Part shown: piece by piece, positions 1-9,100 of the stretch
Numbering within the stretch: the stretch's first letter is position 1
Layout of the letters: each line of letters starts with the position of its first letter
Source: Baffinella frigidus
Lineage: Eukaryota; Cryptophyceae; Cryptomonadales; Baffinellaceae
DNA: 24,920 bases
Direction of reading: 5' to 3'
NCBI GenBank assembly: GCA_026770585.1
Contig: MU646605.1
Span: 88,410 to 113,329 of the forward strand
The notes under the pieces: model-generated
Told to the model about the DNA's origin: nothing
The model's input: the letters and a program-made list of their open reading frames with translations, nothing else
Databases searched by the model: none
Translations under genes and position numbers: made by a program

Positions 1-34
1 ACCGGTCGATCTCGCCGCCGATCTCGCTTGCGGC
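1..34 (-). repeat. Decayed copy of FAM184 exon 8 end plus donor
   Basis: On the minus strand it reads ...GGCGGCGAGATCGACCG|GT, nearly the same as the true exon 8 end at 164. It lies downstream of the true exon in transcript sense. Confidence 0.5.
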
Positions 35-96
35 GCTGTGCCGTCAGATGCGGGGCATCGAGGTGGGGGGGGCAGACAGCGCTCAAGGGGGGGGGC

Positions 97-150
97 ACCC
101 TACACCCTACACCCTACACCCTGCACCCGACACCCTGCACCCTACACCCG
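97..150. repeat. CACCCTA-type degenerate telomere-like array
   Basis: Tandem variants of CACCCTA and CACCCTGCACCC lie just downstream of FAM184 exon 8 in its next intron. Here the sense strand carries the GGGTGTA form, an exception to the usual orientation in this window. Confidence 0.7.
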
Positions 151-163
151 GAGGGGGGGGCAC

Positions 164-3100
164 CGATCGATCTCGCCGCCAAGTTCGCGGCGGATGCTCT
201 CCATGTTCGCGCGGTTCTTGATCTCCTCCTCCTGCCTGATGTGCCGCACCCGATCCTGTGCGAGAGTGAGAGAGAGAGCGTTGAGAAAGAGAGGAGAGAG
301 ATAGAGATAGAGATAGAGAGAGAGCGAGAGAGCGAGCGAGAAAGAAGACTTTGTCTGAATTTTGCTCTCCATGTTCGCGCGGTTTTTGATCTCCTCTTCC
401 TGCCGTATGTGCCGCACCCGATCCTGCACCGTACAGTTTACCATACGATACGGAATACGTAGATCGAGACGCGGGTCGCACACGACCCAGTCTTGTCCAC
501 TCAGCTGAGTCGTAAACCACTCGACAGGTACCGACCCGGTCTTGTCTACTCAGCTGAGTGGACAAGACCGGGTCGTGTGCGACCCGCGTCTCGATCTACG
601 TATTCCGTGTCGCATGGTTAACTGTACCGGTGCATTCACCACACCACACAGCGGGCTTGTTAGATCGGTCCATTTGTTTTCGTGGTATTAATGAACAATT
701 TCTCGGTACAAAGACATCGTGTTGACCTTCTTTTGATCTCATCATCCTGCCTGGTATGCCGCACCCGGTCCTGTACCATACGGTACAGTTTATCATACGG
801 TATGGAATACGGTAGGTCCTAGGCTAGACGCGGTCCCAGGAGCCCGTGCGATGACAATCCTAACCCCCACAAACCACCGTCTCTGAGACTCACGCGCCAA
901 CAAACGCGGGCCATAGGGCACTTTCCAAGGATTTTCAAAGCAAAAAAAATTTTTCTGGATGATTGAATACCTCGGTACTATCCAAATTTGGCAATACACG
1001 TTTTGTGTGGAGTGGTGAATACCTCGGCAGTCTTCTCGGTCTGCTCTCCGATATTTTTCGCAATACATCTATTACAAAGCGCAACACCATCTTGGTCTGA
1101 ATTGGGTTTTCATACCTCGGTAGTATCCATGTTTTGCAATACAGGGTTTTCCTGGATTGGAGAATACCTCGGTAGACTTCTGGGTCTGTTCGAGCGCCTG
1201 TTAACAATCGCCGCGCTGCATCTATCTCCCTCTCTCTCTCTCTCACACACACGCACTCTCTCTCTTTCTCTCTCTTTCTCTCTCTCGCTCTCTCTCTTTC
1301 TCTCTCTCTCTGTCTCTCTCTCTCTTTCTCTCTCTATATATCTATATCTATCTCTCTCTCTCTCGGAAAATACCTCGGCAGACTTCTGGGTCTGTTCGAG
1401 GGCCTGTTCAAACTCGCCGCGCAGCTGGTTCCGCAGCTCCTCCTCGGCCCTCGCCTGAAAACACCACCCGTCAGAAAACGCGGATAGTACCGAGGTAACC
1501 GTCAGAAAATGGCGCTTTGCCAGCGCATGCCGTCAACATGCTAGCTTCCTTGCCCACGCCTGCAAGGAACACCCGTCAGCAAGCAGCATCCATCAGAAAA
1601 GAAAGAAAAAAGCACCAGAAAGCAAGCCCCATCAGAAAGCAAGACCCATCAGAAAGCAAGACCCATCAGAAAACAACACCGAGAAAAGTTCTTGCCAGCC
1701 CACCATCCGGGGACACTTCGTTGATGCGTGCGCAGAAAACACGATCCATCAGAAAGCAAGACCCAGAAAAGTTCGTGCTTGCGCACCAGGCAACAATTGT
1801 GCGTGCACTGAAAACGAACAGTGGTCACCACTGAAATCCTCCACCCCTTATTTGTTATGGGTGAGTACTTGAGGCTTGAAGGACCGTTGTTAGGACATTT
1901 CAACTGAAGGCTTGCAGGACCCTTCTAGGACCTTTACGAGAGTAATGAAGAAGAAGATGGGAGGTGCTGGGGGACTTTTCCCTCACGGGGGTCACTACTG
2001 AAAACGCACAGGGGTAACTACTGACCCCCCCCACCCCGTATTTTTGATGGAAGGGGGGGTGGTGGGGACCTTTTCGGCGAGGGTGTCGTTGAGGCGCTTG
2101 GTCGACTTGTTGATCAGCTCCGTGATCTGCATCAAACCATGGCATCAGGACAAGGCCTCTGCATTACACCATGCGAGTAGTGCCCTGCATTCCTTCCACC
2201 ACAGAATCAGAACAAGTGCTCTGCATCGAACCGTAGGATGCTTGATCTGCACCACACCAGCGGATATGTGATCTGCATCCCACCATAGAATCAGAACAAG
2301 TGCTCTGGATTGCACCATAGCAGAAGCTCACGTGGCGTTCGGCCAAGCGTCGCGCGAGTAAGTGGGGCTTATGCGTCTGGTCGCATGACGCTCCGCCGAG
2401 CGCCATTTTCTGGAAAATACCTGCGAGGCCCGGCAGAAGAACACGCCAGGACGTAGGTCTCTCACTTCTCTAAAAGACTAGAGCAGGGCACGTTTGCAGC
2501 TGTAGGGAGGGGCCTGGCTGACAAAACGAGGCCTGGCTGAATAATACGCTTTTTGTGGTCGTCAGACATACTTACACCATGCCGGACACGCAAACACGAT
2601 AACGGTGACCTGGTTGTCCAAACCGAGGCCTGACAGACAAGAAACCCCACGAGACCTTGCTGAAGAATACGGATCTTCGGGGAGCGGCTCCTCAACGCAG
2701 ACAGGGCGGAGCCATCTGCCTACTCCCCTTCGAGGGTAGGCAGAGTGTAAAGTGCCGGTACCGACCGTTGGCTTGTTGACGGCATGCGCTGGCAAACTAC
2801 GGAGATCCTCTCCAATAAATCGGAATTACTCGAATTGTGAAGGGGGAGACCAACCTGGTGATCGTGGTCGATGTTCATCTTCCATGCCAGTCTGGGTTAC
2901 GAGCCTGGGCAATCTCATCCCGCCGAGTATTCATAATGCATACGATTTTGGTGTATCTTGAGGGTAGAAATAAGACAGTCGTCTATCTAGACTTCATTTA
3001 GAGCCTTAAGATACACCGGAATCGGACCGGAGATCCCCGAAATCGTATTCATTATGAATACTCTTCCTGATGAAATCAGGTTGTGAGTGTAGCGTTGAAA

Positions 3101-5823
3101 GGGTGACCTGGTCATCAAGGCGTAGGGGACCAACCTGGTGATCGTGGTCCATCTTCATCTTCTCGACAACCTTCACGCTACACGCTACACGCTACACCCA
3201 TCCTCATATCCAGCCTGCGCCTCACGAAGCTTAGCTGACGAACACGCTGGTCAGGGGTTAAGCGACCGATATTGCGTTCGCACGAGCAGCTGACACGGAG
3301 TCCAGTAATTACCACACAAAAATGCGGTGCTGGCGCAGGCAATTCGGCAAAAAAAAGCAACATCTCTGACCTGGTTATCATGGTCGATCTTCATCTTCTC
3401 GACGACCTCGCCCTTCTCGCCCTGCATCAGCTGCATCGTCTCCGCGAACGCCCGCGTGTTCTGCGCGTTGAAGGATTAGGGTTTAGGGTTTAGGGTTTAG
3501 AATTTAGGACTTATGCCTTAGGTATGAGGGTTTGGGGTTTTGGGTTGAGAGTTTAGGGTAGAGGATTCAGTGTTTAGGGGTTAGAACACTAAACATGGAC
3601 ACCTCTCCACCGCTAAGCCCCGGCGTCAAGCCATATCCAACCTAGCGAATCGCATCAGCCCAACCTGCTACCTACGACGCATCACCCACCCATCGCACCC
3701 GCTGTCACACTGACTCACCACAGTGACACCCTACAGAGAAATCGCAAGGCGGAGATGCCAGGGATGTGGGAAGAGCAGTTACTCTCGCGCGAGAATATGC
3801 CAGAGATGCTTCCTGGGTAGCAGTTGCCCCCGCGCTGCTACAGTGGCAGCGCGAGGGCGACGGGGGTAGTGATCCATCTGCTGATGGATCACTCCTGGAA
3901 GCCTGCGTCGTGGACGTGCGGAAAATCCATGTAACACTGTGGCACGTAACTTGGACTAAAGAGTCGGGATCACACCTGGAAGCCTTCTGGGATTTTCGGT
4001 GGTCCCAGCTCAGTACATGTTATCAATAACGCAAATGTCTCTCTCTATCTATCTTTCTCTCTCTCTCTTTCTCTCAAGGAAGCTTCAATCGTCGACGGGC
4101 GGAGAATTCGGCTAAACACCTTCCGACTACACAGGAGCTTGGACTACACAGTCGGGATCACTCTGGGCTACCCATGCCGTGCGGATGCGCTGTGGGGAGT
4201 GTGGTCTGGTTCGACTACTCTCTTGCCTCACAGAGGTGTATCAAGGAGTCGGGATGCGGACACGCCTCTCTGTTCGACGGTTGCCAAGTGATTTTTTGTT
4301 TCAGGTGTGAGGTGAAGGCTCCCTCCTCCTCCTCTCCCTCCTCGGGTAGCACAGACGTTGGATCAAGCGCTAGGGGGAGGGGACCTGCTCGAACTGTTCC
4401 TTCATCTCCTTCATCTCCTTCGTCATATCCTGGATTCTTCGCTCGAACTGATTCACCAGCACCTGTGCCCAGCAGGAGAGGTCACGGTTAGCTCGGGCGG
4501 GGGGCTGCGCGCAGGGTTGATAATTCTCGCATAACCCCGGAGAATTGGGGGGGGGATGTGTGCAGGGGTTGAGACTCGGTCGCCGCTGGAATTGATTTGA
4601 CAGCATCGGTTTGGAGCAGGATCCAACAGCATCTGTGCAGAGCAGGAGGTCACGGTTATAGGGGTTCTCGCATTCTGGAGGCCACGAAAACAATCAAACG
4701 GTTCCAAACGTTGAAAGTTTAGCACCAACACCGTCAACTGCTGGCGTTGTTCGACTGTTTGGGAGTGGCCACCAAATGCGACCACCGCTCTAGAGGGGGG
4801 GCGGCTGCGTGCAGGGTTAAGAATCGTTCTCCGCGACGGCTGGCATGGAGCAGGAAAGTGGTAAGTGGTACACCAGGGTCTCTCGGCTTGTATCTGCACC
4901 TCAACCGGGCAGGCTTTACACCGGGCCGGTAACACTCATGGGGAGATTGTGCACCAGGATTAGCAATATCAAGACACTAGAATAGACGTGGTCGTGTCGA
5001 CCTTCTCGCGCTCCTTGACGCGAAGCTTGTACTCATTGAAGTCGTTGTACGCGTTCTTCTTCTCCGCCTCATGCTGCTTCCCCTGTGCTCGCAGCATCTC
5101 GGCCGCGTCCACCTTCACCCCGTCCCCGCCCGCCGCCGCTCGCGCCTGCCGCCGTCGGGGGGTCAGCGCAATGCCACCACGCCTGCCTTGTACCTCGCCA
5201 GCGTCGTGGGGTGACGACGCGCGTTGGGCTGACGGGGGGAGGGGGGGGAGTGCATGCGGCGCTCAGAGGGGGAAAGAACTCGGAAGGCATCCAGTGCGTG
5301 GATACACGGGTAGAGACAGGCAGGATTCAGGGAAGGGCTTGGTCGCCGGGAGGGAGGGAGTTGGGGCTTGCGACTTGGCCCCGTCACCCAGGTAGGGGCC
5401 AGGGCAAACGGACAGAGGGGTCTCGCGACCAACTGCACATAGGGTTGAGAAAGAAAGGAGAAGGGGATGGGGCTCGTGCCTCGTTGATAAGCGAGTTTGC
5501 TTCGTCGACAACGCGCCCGAGCTCCACCTCGAACGCTTCTGATAGGTACTGCTTCTCGTACTCCTGGGCGCGGCGCGGGGCGTCAGAATCAGGGATTCGC
5601 TGGTGAGCGACACGTGTGCGCTGCCTGGCGGGACTTGGCGCTAGGCGTTCGGCATCTGCTGCCTCCTGGATGAAGGCCAGCGGGGAGGGGGAGGGGGAAC
5701 CTGCTCTTCGTTCTTGTTGACGAGCATCCCGATGACGCGTGTAAGCTGCGCGATCTTCTTTGACATCTTGTAGTACGCCTCGTCCATCCACGGGGGAAGC
5801 TCATCGTCATCAAGTTTACTCAT
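164..5823 (-). CDS. FAM184-like coiled-coil protein, 5' part, 8 exons, runs off left edge
   Basis: Exons in transcript order: 5823-5701, 5563-5480, 5145-5002, 4462-4385, 3460-3371, 2126-2070, 1454-1374, 255-164. They give about 249 residues. All junctions are phase 0 except the last visible donor (phase 2). Start ATG is at 5823-5821. Residues 19-37 read KMSKKIAQLTRVIGMLVNK, which closely matches the conserved N-terminus of animal FAM184A/B. Later exons are charged heptad-like helices (NQFERRIQDMTKEMKEMKEQ; RVRHIRQEEEIKNRANME), so a long coiled coil is expected. The molecular role of the family is poorly known and no enzymatic motif is visible. Donors are GT except exon 2, which uses GAG|GCACGA. 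Introns hold foldbacks, (CT)n tracts and decayed copies of exon edges. It is divergent from the WIPI/ATG18 gene. The family call is from the N-terminal motif; later exons are placed by open frame, phase and splice sites, and small exons could be missed. Confidence 0.72.
262..345. repeat. (GA)n-rich microsatellite
   Basis: Imperfect GAGA/GATAGA tract in FAM184 intron 7, immediately upstream of exon 8 in transcript sense. It sits between true exon 8 and its first partial copy, and creates low-complexity spurious ORFs. Confidence 0.8.
360..432 (-). repeat. Partial copy of FAM184 exon 8 with its acceptor
   Basis: The minus strand reads an AG acceptor then codons for DRVRHIRQEEEIKNRANMES, identical at protein level to the first 20 residues of true exon 8 (255-164). 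It then diverges into non-matching sequence. It lies upstream of the true exon. It could be an alternative or decayed exon; no matching donor is evident. Confidence 0.65.
425..633. mobile_element. Large foldback element (about 86-bp inverted arms)
   Basis: The left arm at 425-510 and right arm at 548-633 are near-perfect inverted repeats (for example CGCGGGTCGCACACGACCC against its complement). The 37-bp spacer leads into a second, inner palindrome around CTCAGCTGAG. No coding capacity. A related left-arm fragment recurs at about 770-805. This could be a MITE or a foldback made by local inversion. Confidence 0.7.
722..780 (-). repeat. Second, more decayed copy of FAM184 exon 8 start
   Basis: The minus strand has GGTACAG then a run similar to DRVRHTRQDDEIK, matching the first 13 codons of exon 8 with substitutions. 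Like the copy at 360-432 it lies upstream of the true exon and is preceded by the same foldback-arm sequence. Confidence 0.55.
960..1222 (-). repeat. Tandem decayed copies of FAM184 exon 7 end plus donor
   Basis: True exon 7 ends GAACAGACCCAGAAG...GAG|GTATTTTCC. Copies of this end with a GTATTC-type donor are seen near 1165-1215 (best) and 1017-1050. Short GAG|GTAT remnants lie near 966-975 and 1111-1120. All are downstream of the true exon in transcript sense. Confidence 0.6.
1222..1366. repeat. (CT)n microsatellite
   Basis: Long CT/TCTCTTTC tract with CACACA and TATATC interruptions in FAM184 intron 7, directly downstream of exon 7. Leu/Ser-rich ORFs through it are not genes. Confidence 0.9.
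1590..1790. repeat. CATCAGAAAGCAAGACC minisatellite
   Basis: At least five degenerate copies of CATCAGAAAGCAAGACC, with a larger unit including GAGAAAAGTTCxTGC seen twice. It is in FAM184 intron 6. No gene seen at 1460-2065. Confidence 0.65.
2128..2330 (-). repeat. Decayed copies of FAM184 exon 6 acceptor edge
   Basis: True exon 6 begins GATGCAG|ATCACGGAG on the minus strand. Copies GATGCAG|ATCACATATC and GGTGCAG|ATCAAGC occur near 2240-2275, with an AGAATCAGAACAAGTGCTCT unit repeated at 2206 and 2290. All lie upstream of the true exon in transcript sense. Confidence 0.5.
2400..2850. other. Intronic sequence without a recognised gene
   Basis: Part of FAM184 intron 5. It contains a diverged direct repeat around 2494-2550 and 2629-2685 (GAGGCCTG.CTGA..AATACG) and, at 2772-2796, one arm of an inverted repeat whose partner is at 1515-1540. 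No convincing exon was found on either strand. Confidence 0.5.
2848..2887 (-). repeat. Copy of FAM184 exon 5 end plus donor (distal)
   Basis: The minus strand encodes KMNIDHDHQ then GTTGGTC, matching the end of true exon 5 (KMKIDHDNQ|GTCAGA). Downstream of the true exon. Confidence 0.6.
2912..3077. mobile_element. Palindromic MITE-like element, family A copy 1
   Basis: Terminal inverted repeats contain GAGTATTCATAATGNATACG. An inner inverted segment GGTGTATCTT pairs with AAGATACACC. No coding capacity. A second copy lies at 8576-8699. Confidence 0.75.
3125..3172 (-). repeat. Copy of FAM184 exon 5 end plus donor (proximal)
   Basis: The minus strand reads VVEKMKMDHDHQ then GTTGGTC. It is nearly the last 12 codons of true exon 5 (3460-3371) plus a donor, lying downstream. 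It shares the GTTGGTC donor with the more distal copy, so the two copies are closer to each other than to the true exon. Confidence 0.65.
3474..3590. repeat. TTTAGGG telomere-like array, intron 3' end
   Basis: Degenerate TTTAGGG units end about 10 bp before the acceptor of FAM184 exon 5 (AG at 3462-3461, minus). The transcript sense is CCCTAAA. Confidence 0.85.
3590..4380. other. Intronic sequence with short hairpins and a CT tract
   Basis: FAM184 intron 4. It has small palindromes (GTGATCCATCTGCTGATGGATCAC split around its centre, near 3870-3893), a (CT)n tract at 4037-4075 and a repeated AGTCGGGATCAC unit (3962, 4150, partial 4235). No exon was recognised. Confidence 0.5.
4466..4860 (-). 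repeat. Decayed copies of FAM184 exon 4 acceptor region
   Basis: True exon 4 is preceded on the minus strand by TGACCTCTCCTGCTGGGCACAG. A copy TGACCTCCTGCTCTGCACAG|ATGCTGTTGG occurs at 4625-4655. A third CTGCTCCATG/CCTGCACGCAG unit lies near 4800-4850. All lie upstream of the true exon. Confidence 0.5.
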
Positions 5824-6121
5824 GACTCAACCCCCCTCCCGCCCCCCTCGCCCTGAAACCTGCGCCAAGGTCCTGCACTCTGGGGCTGCACCACAGCCTT
5901 TCCGGGGTCCAGATCGCCGCACGCCGGACCGCCAGCGCGCGCCACAAATAGGCCGGACCTCTGTGAAACCCCTCCAGCCGATTCCCTTCAACGCCGCTGA
6001 AGAGAGAGCAAGCAAGTCGCCCCTCCTTGTTCAAAATGGGCCGTTTGCGTCAGCCTTAAGTTCAAAAGTCAACTTTGTTTCTATTGAGCCTCGCAACCTG
6101 TACACAGAGCCGACATTTTTC
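5824..6121. promoter_or_regulatory. Bidirectional upstream region, FAM184-like / WIPI
   Basis: 298 bp separate the two divergent start codons. The motif TCAAAAGTCAACTTT lies at 6062-6076, 45 bp before the WIPI ATG. The same 15-mer occurs in reverse orientation in the other divergent spacer of this window. No TATA box was seen. The region must also hold both 5' UTRs. Promoter function is inferred from position and the shared motif. Confidence 0.5.
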
Positions 6122-9100
6122 ATGTCGAGCGGCGGGATCGACGTCAGCGGACTGGAGAAGAAAGAGGACAACGATGTGCTCTTCATCGGATTCAACCAGG
6201 ACCAGAGCTGCCTGGCCGTCGGGGTGTCCAAGGGTTTCAAGGTCTTCAACTGCTCGCCGTTCCACGAGCAGGTTTCGCGCGCTATCTTGTTGCGATGTTG
6301 TTCGCAGGGAGGTGTAACAAAGCAGGACCGCTGGGCTCTCTTACCAAAGGGATTGGATGTGACACATCCAGGATAATCGCCGCCATCTCTGGCAGTCAGA
6401 TCGGCCAGCTGTCTGCCAGTGCACATGGGGCACCTCTAAACCTGCAACACACTCAAATCCAAATGATCGCTCTCAGGGCTTTCCACACACGTTGCCTCGC
6501 GATTGGCGCAACTCCTGGTTGCCGCCACCCCTGATTTGTACCGTATGTCGGCGGAACCCGGGCCACACGGAGAGGCGCAACCCCAGCATCGCCAAACTGA
6601 GCCTCGAGACTGCGAAATCCACACGGTGTGCCCCCCACTGAGCGTTCTCTCGTAGACCGGCAATGAGTAAACCCCGGTGGTTGCAGGTCAACAGCGAGAT
6701 GGAGGGCGGGGGGATCCGGCTGGTCGAGATGCTGTTCCGATGCAACATCTTCGCTCTCGTCGGCGCCGCGGACAACACGCGCTTCCCCCCAAACCAGGTG
6801 CATTCAGATTCATGAGCGGGACGACTCAATTTAAACCGTGTTTTTGCTATCTTGGGATGGGTTTTCGTATATATTAAAGCTGTGTCGAAGCTAATCTAGC
6901 AAAATAAGAGAGTCACCACCCTTAAGATAGCATAAAAGGCGGTTTAAATTGAGTCGCCCCGCACACTAAGATGTATCATGTTGAGGGGAAGAGAGGTAGG
7001 GGGAGAGAGTCAGGTGGGGCGGAGGGGAGGGTGCGGGTCAAAGGGTGTTGAAAAGGGGTGTCCACAACCAATCTCGCCCAGTGTGGTTGCAAGAGAAGAA
7101 CGTAGGATTCATACGTGGCAAATCTGAATTTGGACTCCACAAAAACCGCCTCCAAAGTTTGGAGACGGTTCATCGCGGGTAGATTCAGGGGGGGAGGCGT
7201 CTTGACCTTGGAATGGATCGCAGGTGATCATATGGGATGACAAACGGAAAAAGGACATAGGCCAGCTCTCGTTCCGGCATGATGTCAAGGTGAGTCGTCC
7301 TTTCCCAAAGCTTCACCGTAAAACATTCCCGGGGTGTGACATTCCTGCAACCACACGCGCCTTCGTCTGGCCGTTTGCTGCACTATCTAAAATGCTGTCT
7401 TGGACATGGATTTGATGACACGACCGCACCCTCTTGACACACCGATTCATTTTCACGTTTTTTCGTTCCCCGATCTCCCGACCTGATCTCGAAAAAATGC
7501 GCTCTCGCCCGAAACCGACAATATCCGTCCTCCGGTTCGCAACACTATTGCTCCTACACGTCCTACAACACTTCGCCTCTCCCACGGCATCTCCCAGCAG
7601 ACTCCAACGCGGTCCAGGATGTTTTACCTTAAGTCAACAAAGCGGATCCTCCGCAGTAAGTTGCCATTTCGTTTAGATGGACCTGATCTGGGAACAGGCA
7701 ATTGACTTGAGGCGATGTCTTTCAGGGGGGAGTTGGCGTAGGCGAAATTTGCTGGCTCCGAGTGGACTCTCTCACAGCTGGCCGTGTTGTTCCTAACTTG
7801 GCAGCGGAAGCGTGCTCTGGTGACCACCTGGGGCTTGCAGGTGTAACCCCCACATACTAACCCCCACATCCTGAACCCTCAACCCGTAAGCAGGCGGTGC
7901 GGCTACGGCGAGACAAGGTGGTGGTGGTGCTGGAGTACAAGGTGCTCGTCTTCAACTTCTCGGACCTCTCGCAACTTATGGAGATCGACACCATCTCCAA
8001 CCCCAAGGTCTGAACCCTAAACCCTAAACCCTGACACCTAAACCCTAAATTCGAAACCTGAAACCTGAAACCCGAAACTCTGACCCCCCCCTCCCCCGTC
8101 CTCCCACCTCCACGCGTTTAATCGTTGGACATCAGGCGGGTTTGTAAAAGAGGGCATCGGTTTCACGGGGCGCCGGAACTCGACGCCCCCGGTGAGTACA
8201 CATCGGTGCAGATCGGAGGCAGGCAAAACGATCAACGTTCAGGGCAAATTGGGGGCTGGCCAAACGAGCAACTTTGTTGAAATCGAGACCAGGTGGGGGC
8301 CAGGGACTGTAACGCTGATGGCGCGCTTTGTGTCGCAGTGGATGTGCGCTCTGTGTGCGTAGGAGCGGCCCTGTGTCCACACAGTCAGCACTTACCCGGG
8401 TTGTGCGGTGTCGCGGTGTCGCAGGGGACGAGTGGCATGTGCGCGTAGCGACGCACCTATATCCCTAGGCCCTACAGTAAGCGTCTTCGTGGGTTGTGTG
8501 CTGTGCGCACGAGCTGTGTGGTCTTGTGTACATAGAAACGGACCGATATCCCGAGGCCCTCCAGTAATCTCATCCGGACGAGTATTCATAATGAATACGA
8601 TTTCGGGGATCTCCGATTCGATTTTAGTGTATCTGGAGGCTCTGAATGAAGTCTAGATAGACTAAATCGTATTCATTATGAATACTCGGCGGGATTAAAT
8701 CGGTGACCCGGGCTGGGCGGTGTCGCAGGGGCTGTGCGCGCTGTGTCCCGCACCCAATCACACGGTCCTCGCATGCCCCGGGACGCAGAAAGGACAGGTC
8801 CTGCCCCCCCGCCCCCCCCCCCACGAGTTTTTGGGGAACCGATAAATTGCATCATCCATCGCCCCCCCCACCCCACACACAATCTTGCTCCTGTACCGTC
8901 GCTCCTTACCCGACTTTAGGGGAGCCACCTCGAGGAGATGATTGTAGGACATGCCCGCCTCGGGAACAGAGTTGGATATACGCGGCCTCTGCGCCGCAGC
9001 TCGGAAGTCTGCTGAAAGATCCGGTGGAGAGGCGAACAGTTGTTCGCACAACATGGTTGTTGCGAATCAGGGGAGGGTCTCCAGAGGGGCAATCTCTCTT

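Noticed and set aside
988-1458. 156-aa plus-strand Leu/Ser-rich ORF
   Set aside because: Mostly translation of the CT tract and antisense to FAM184 exon 7.
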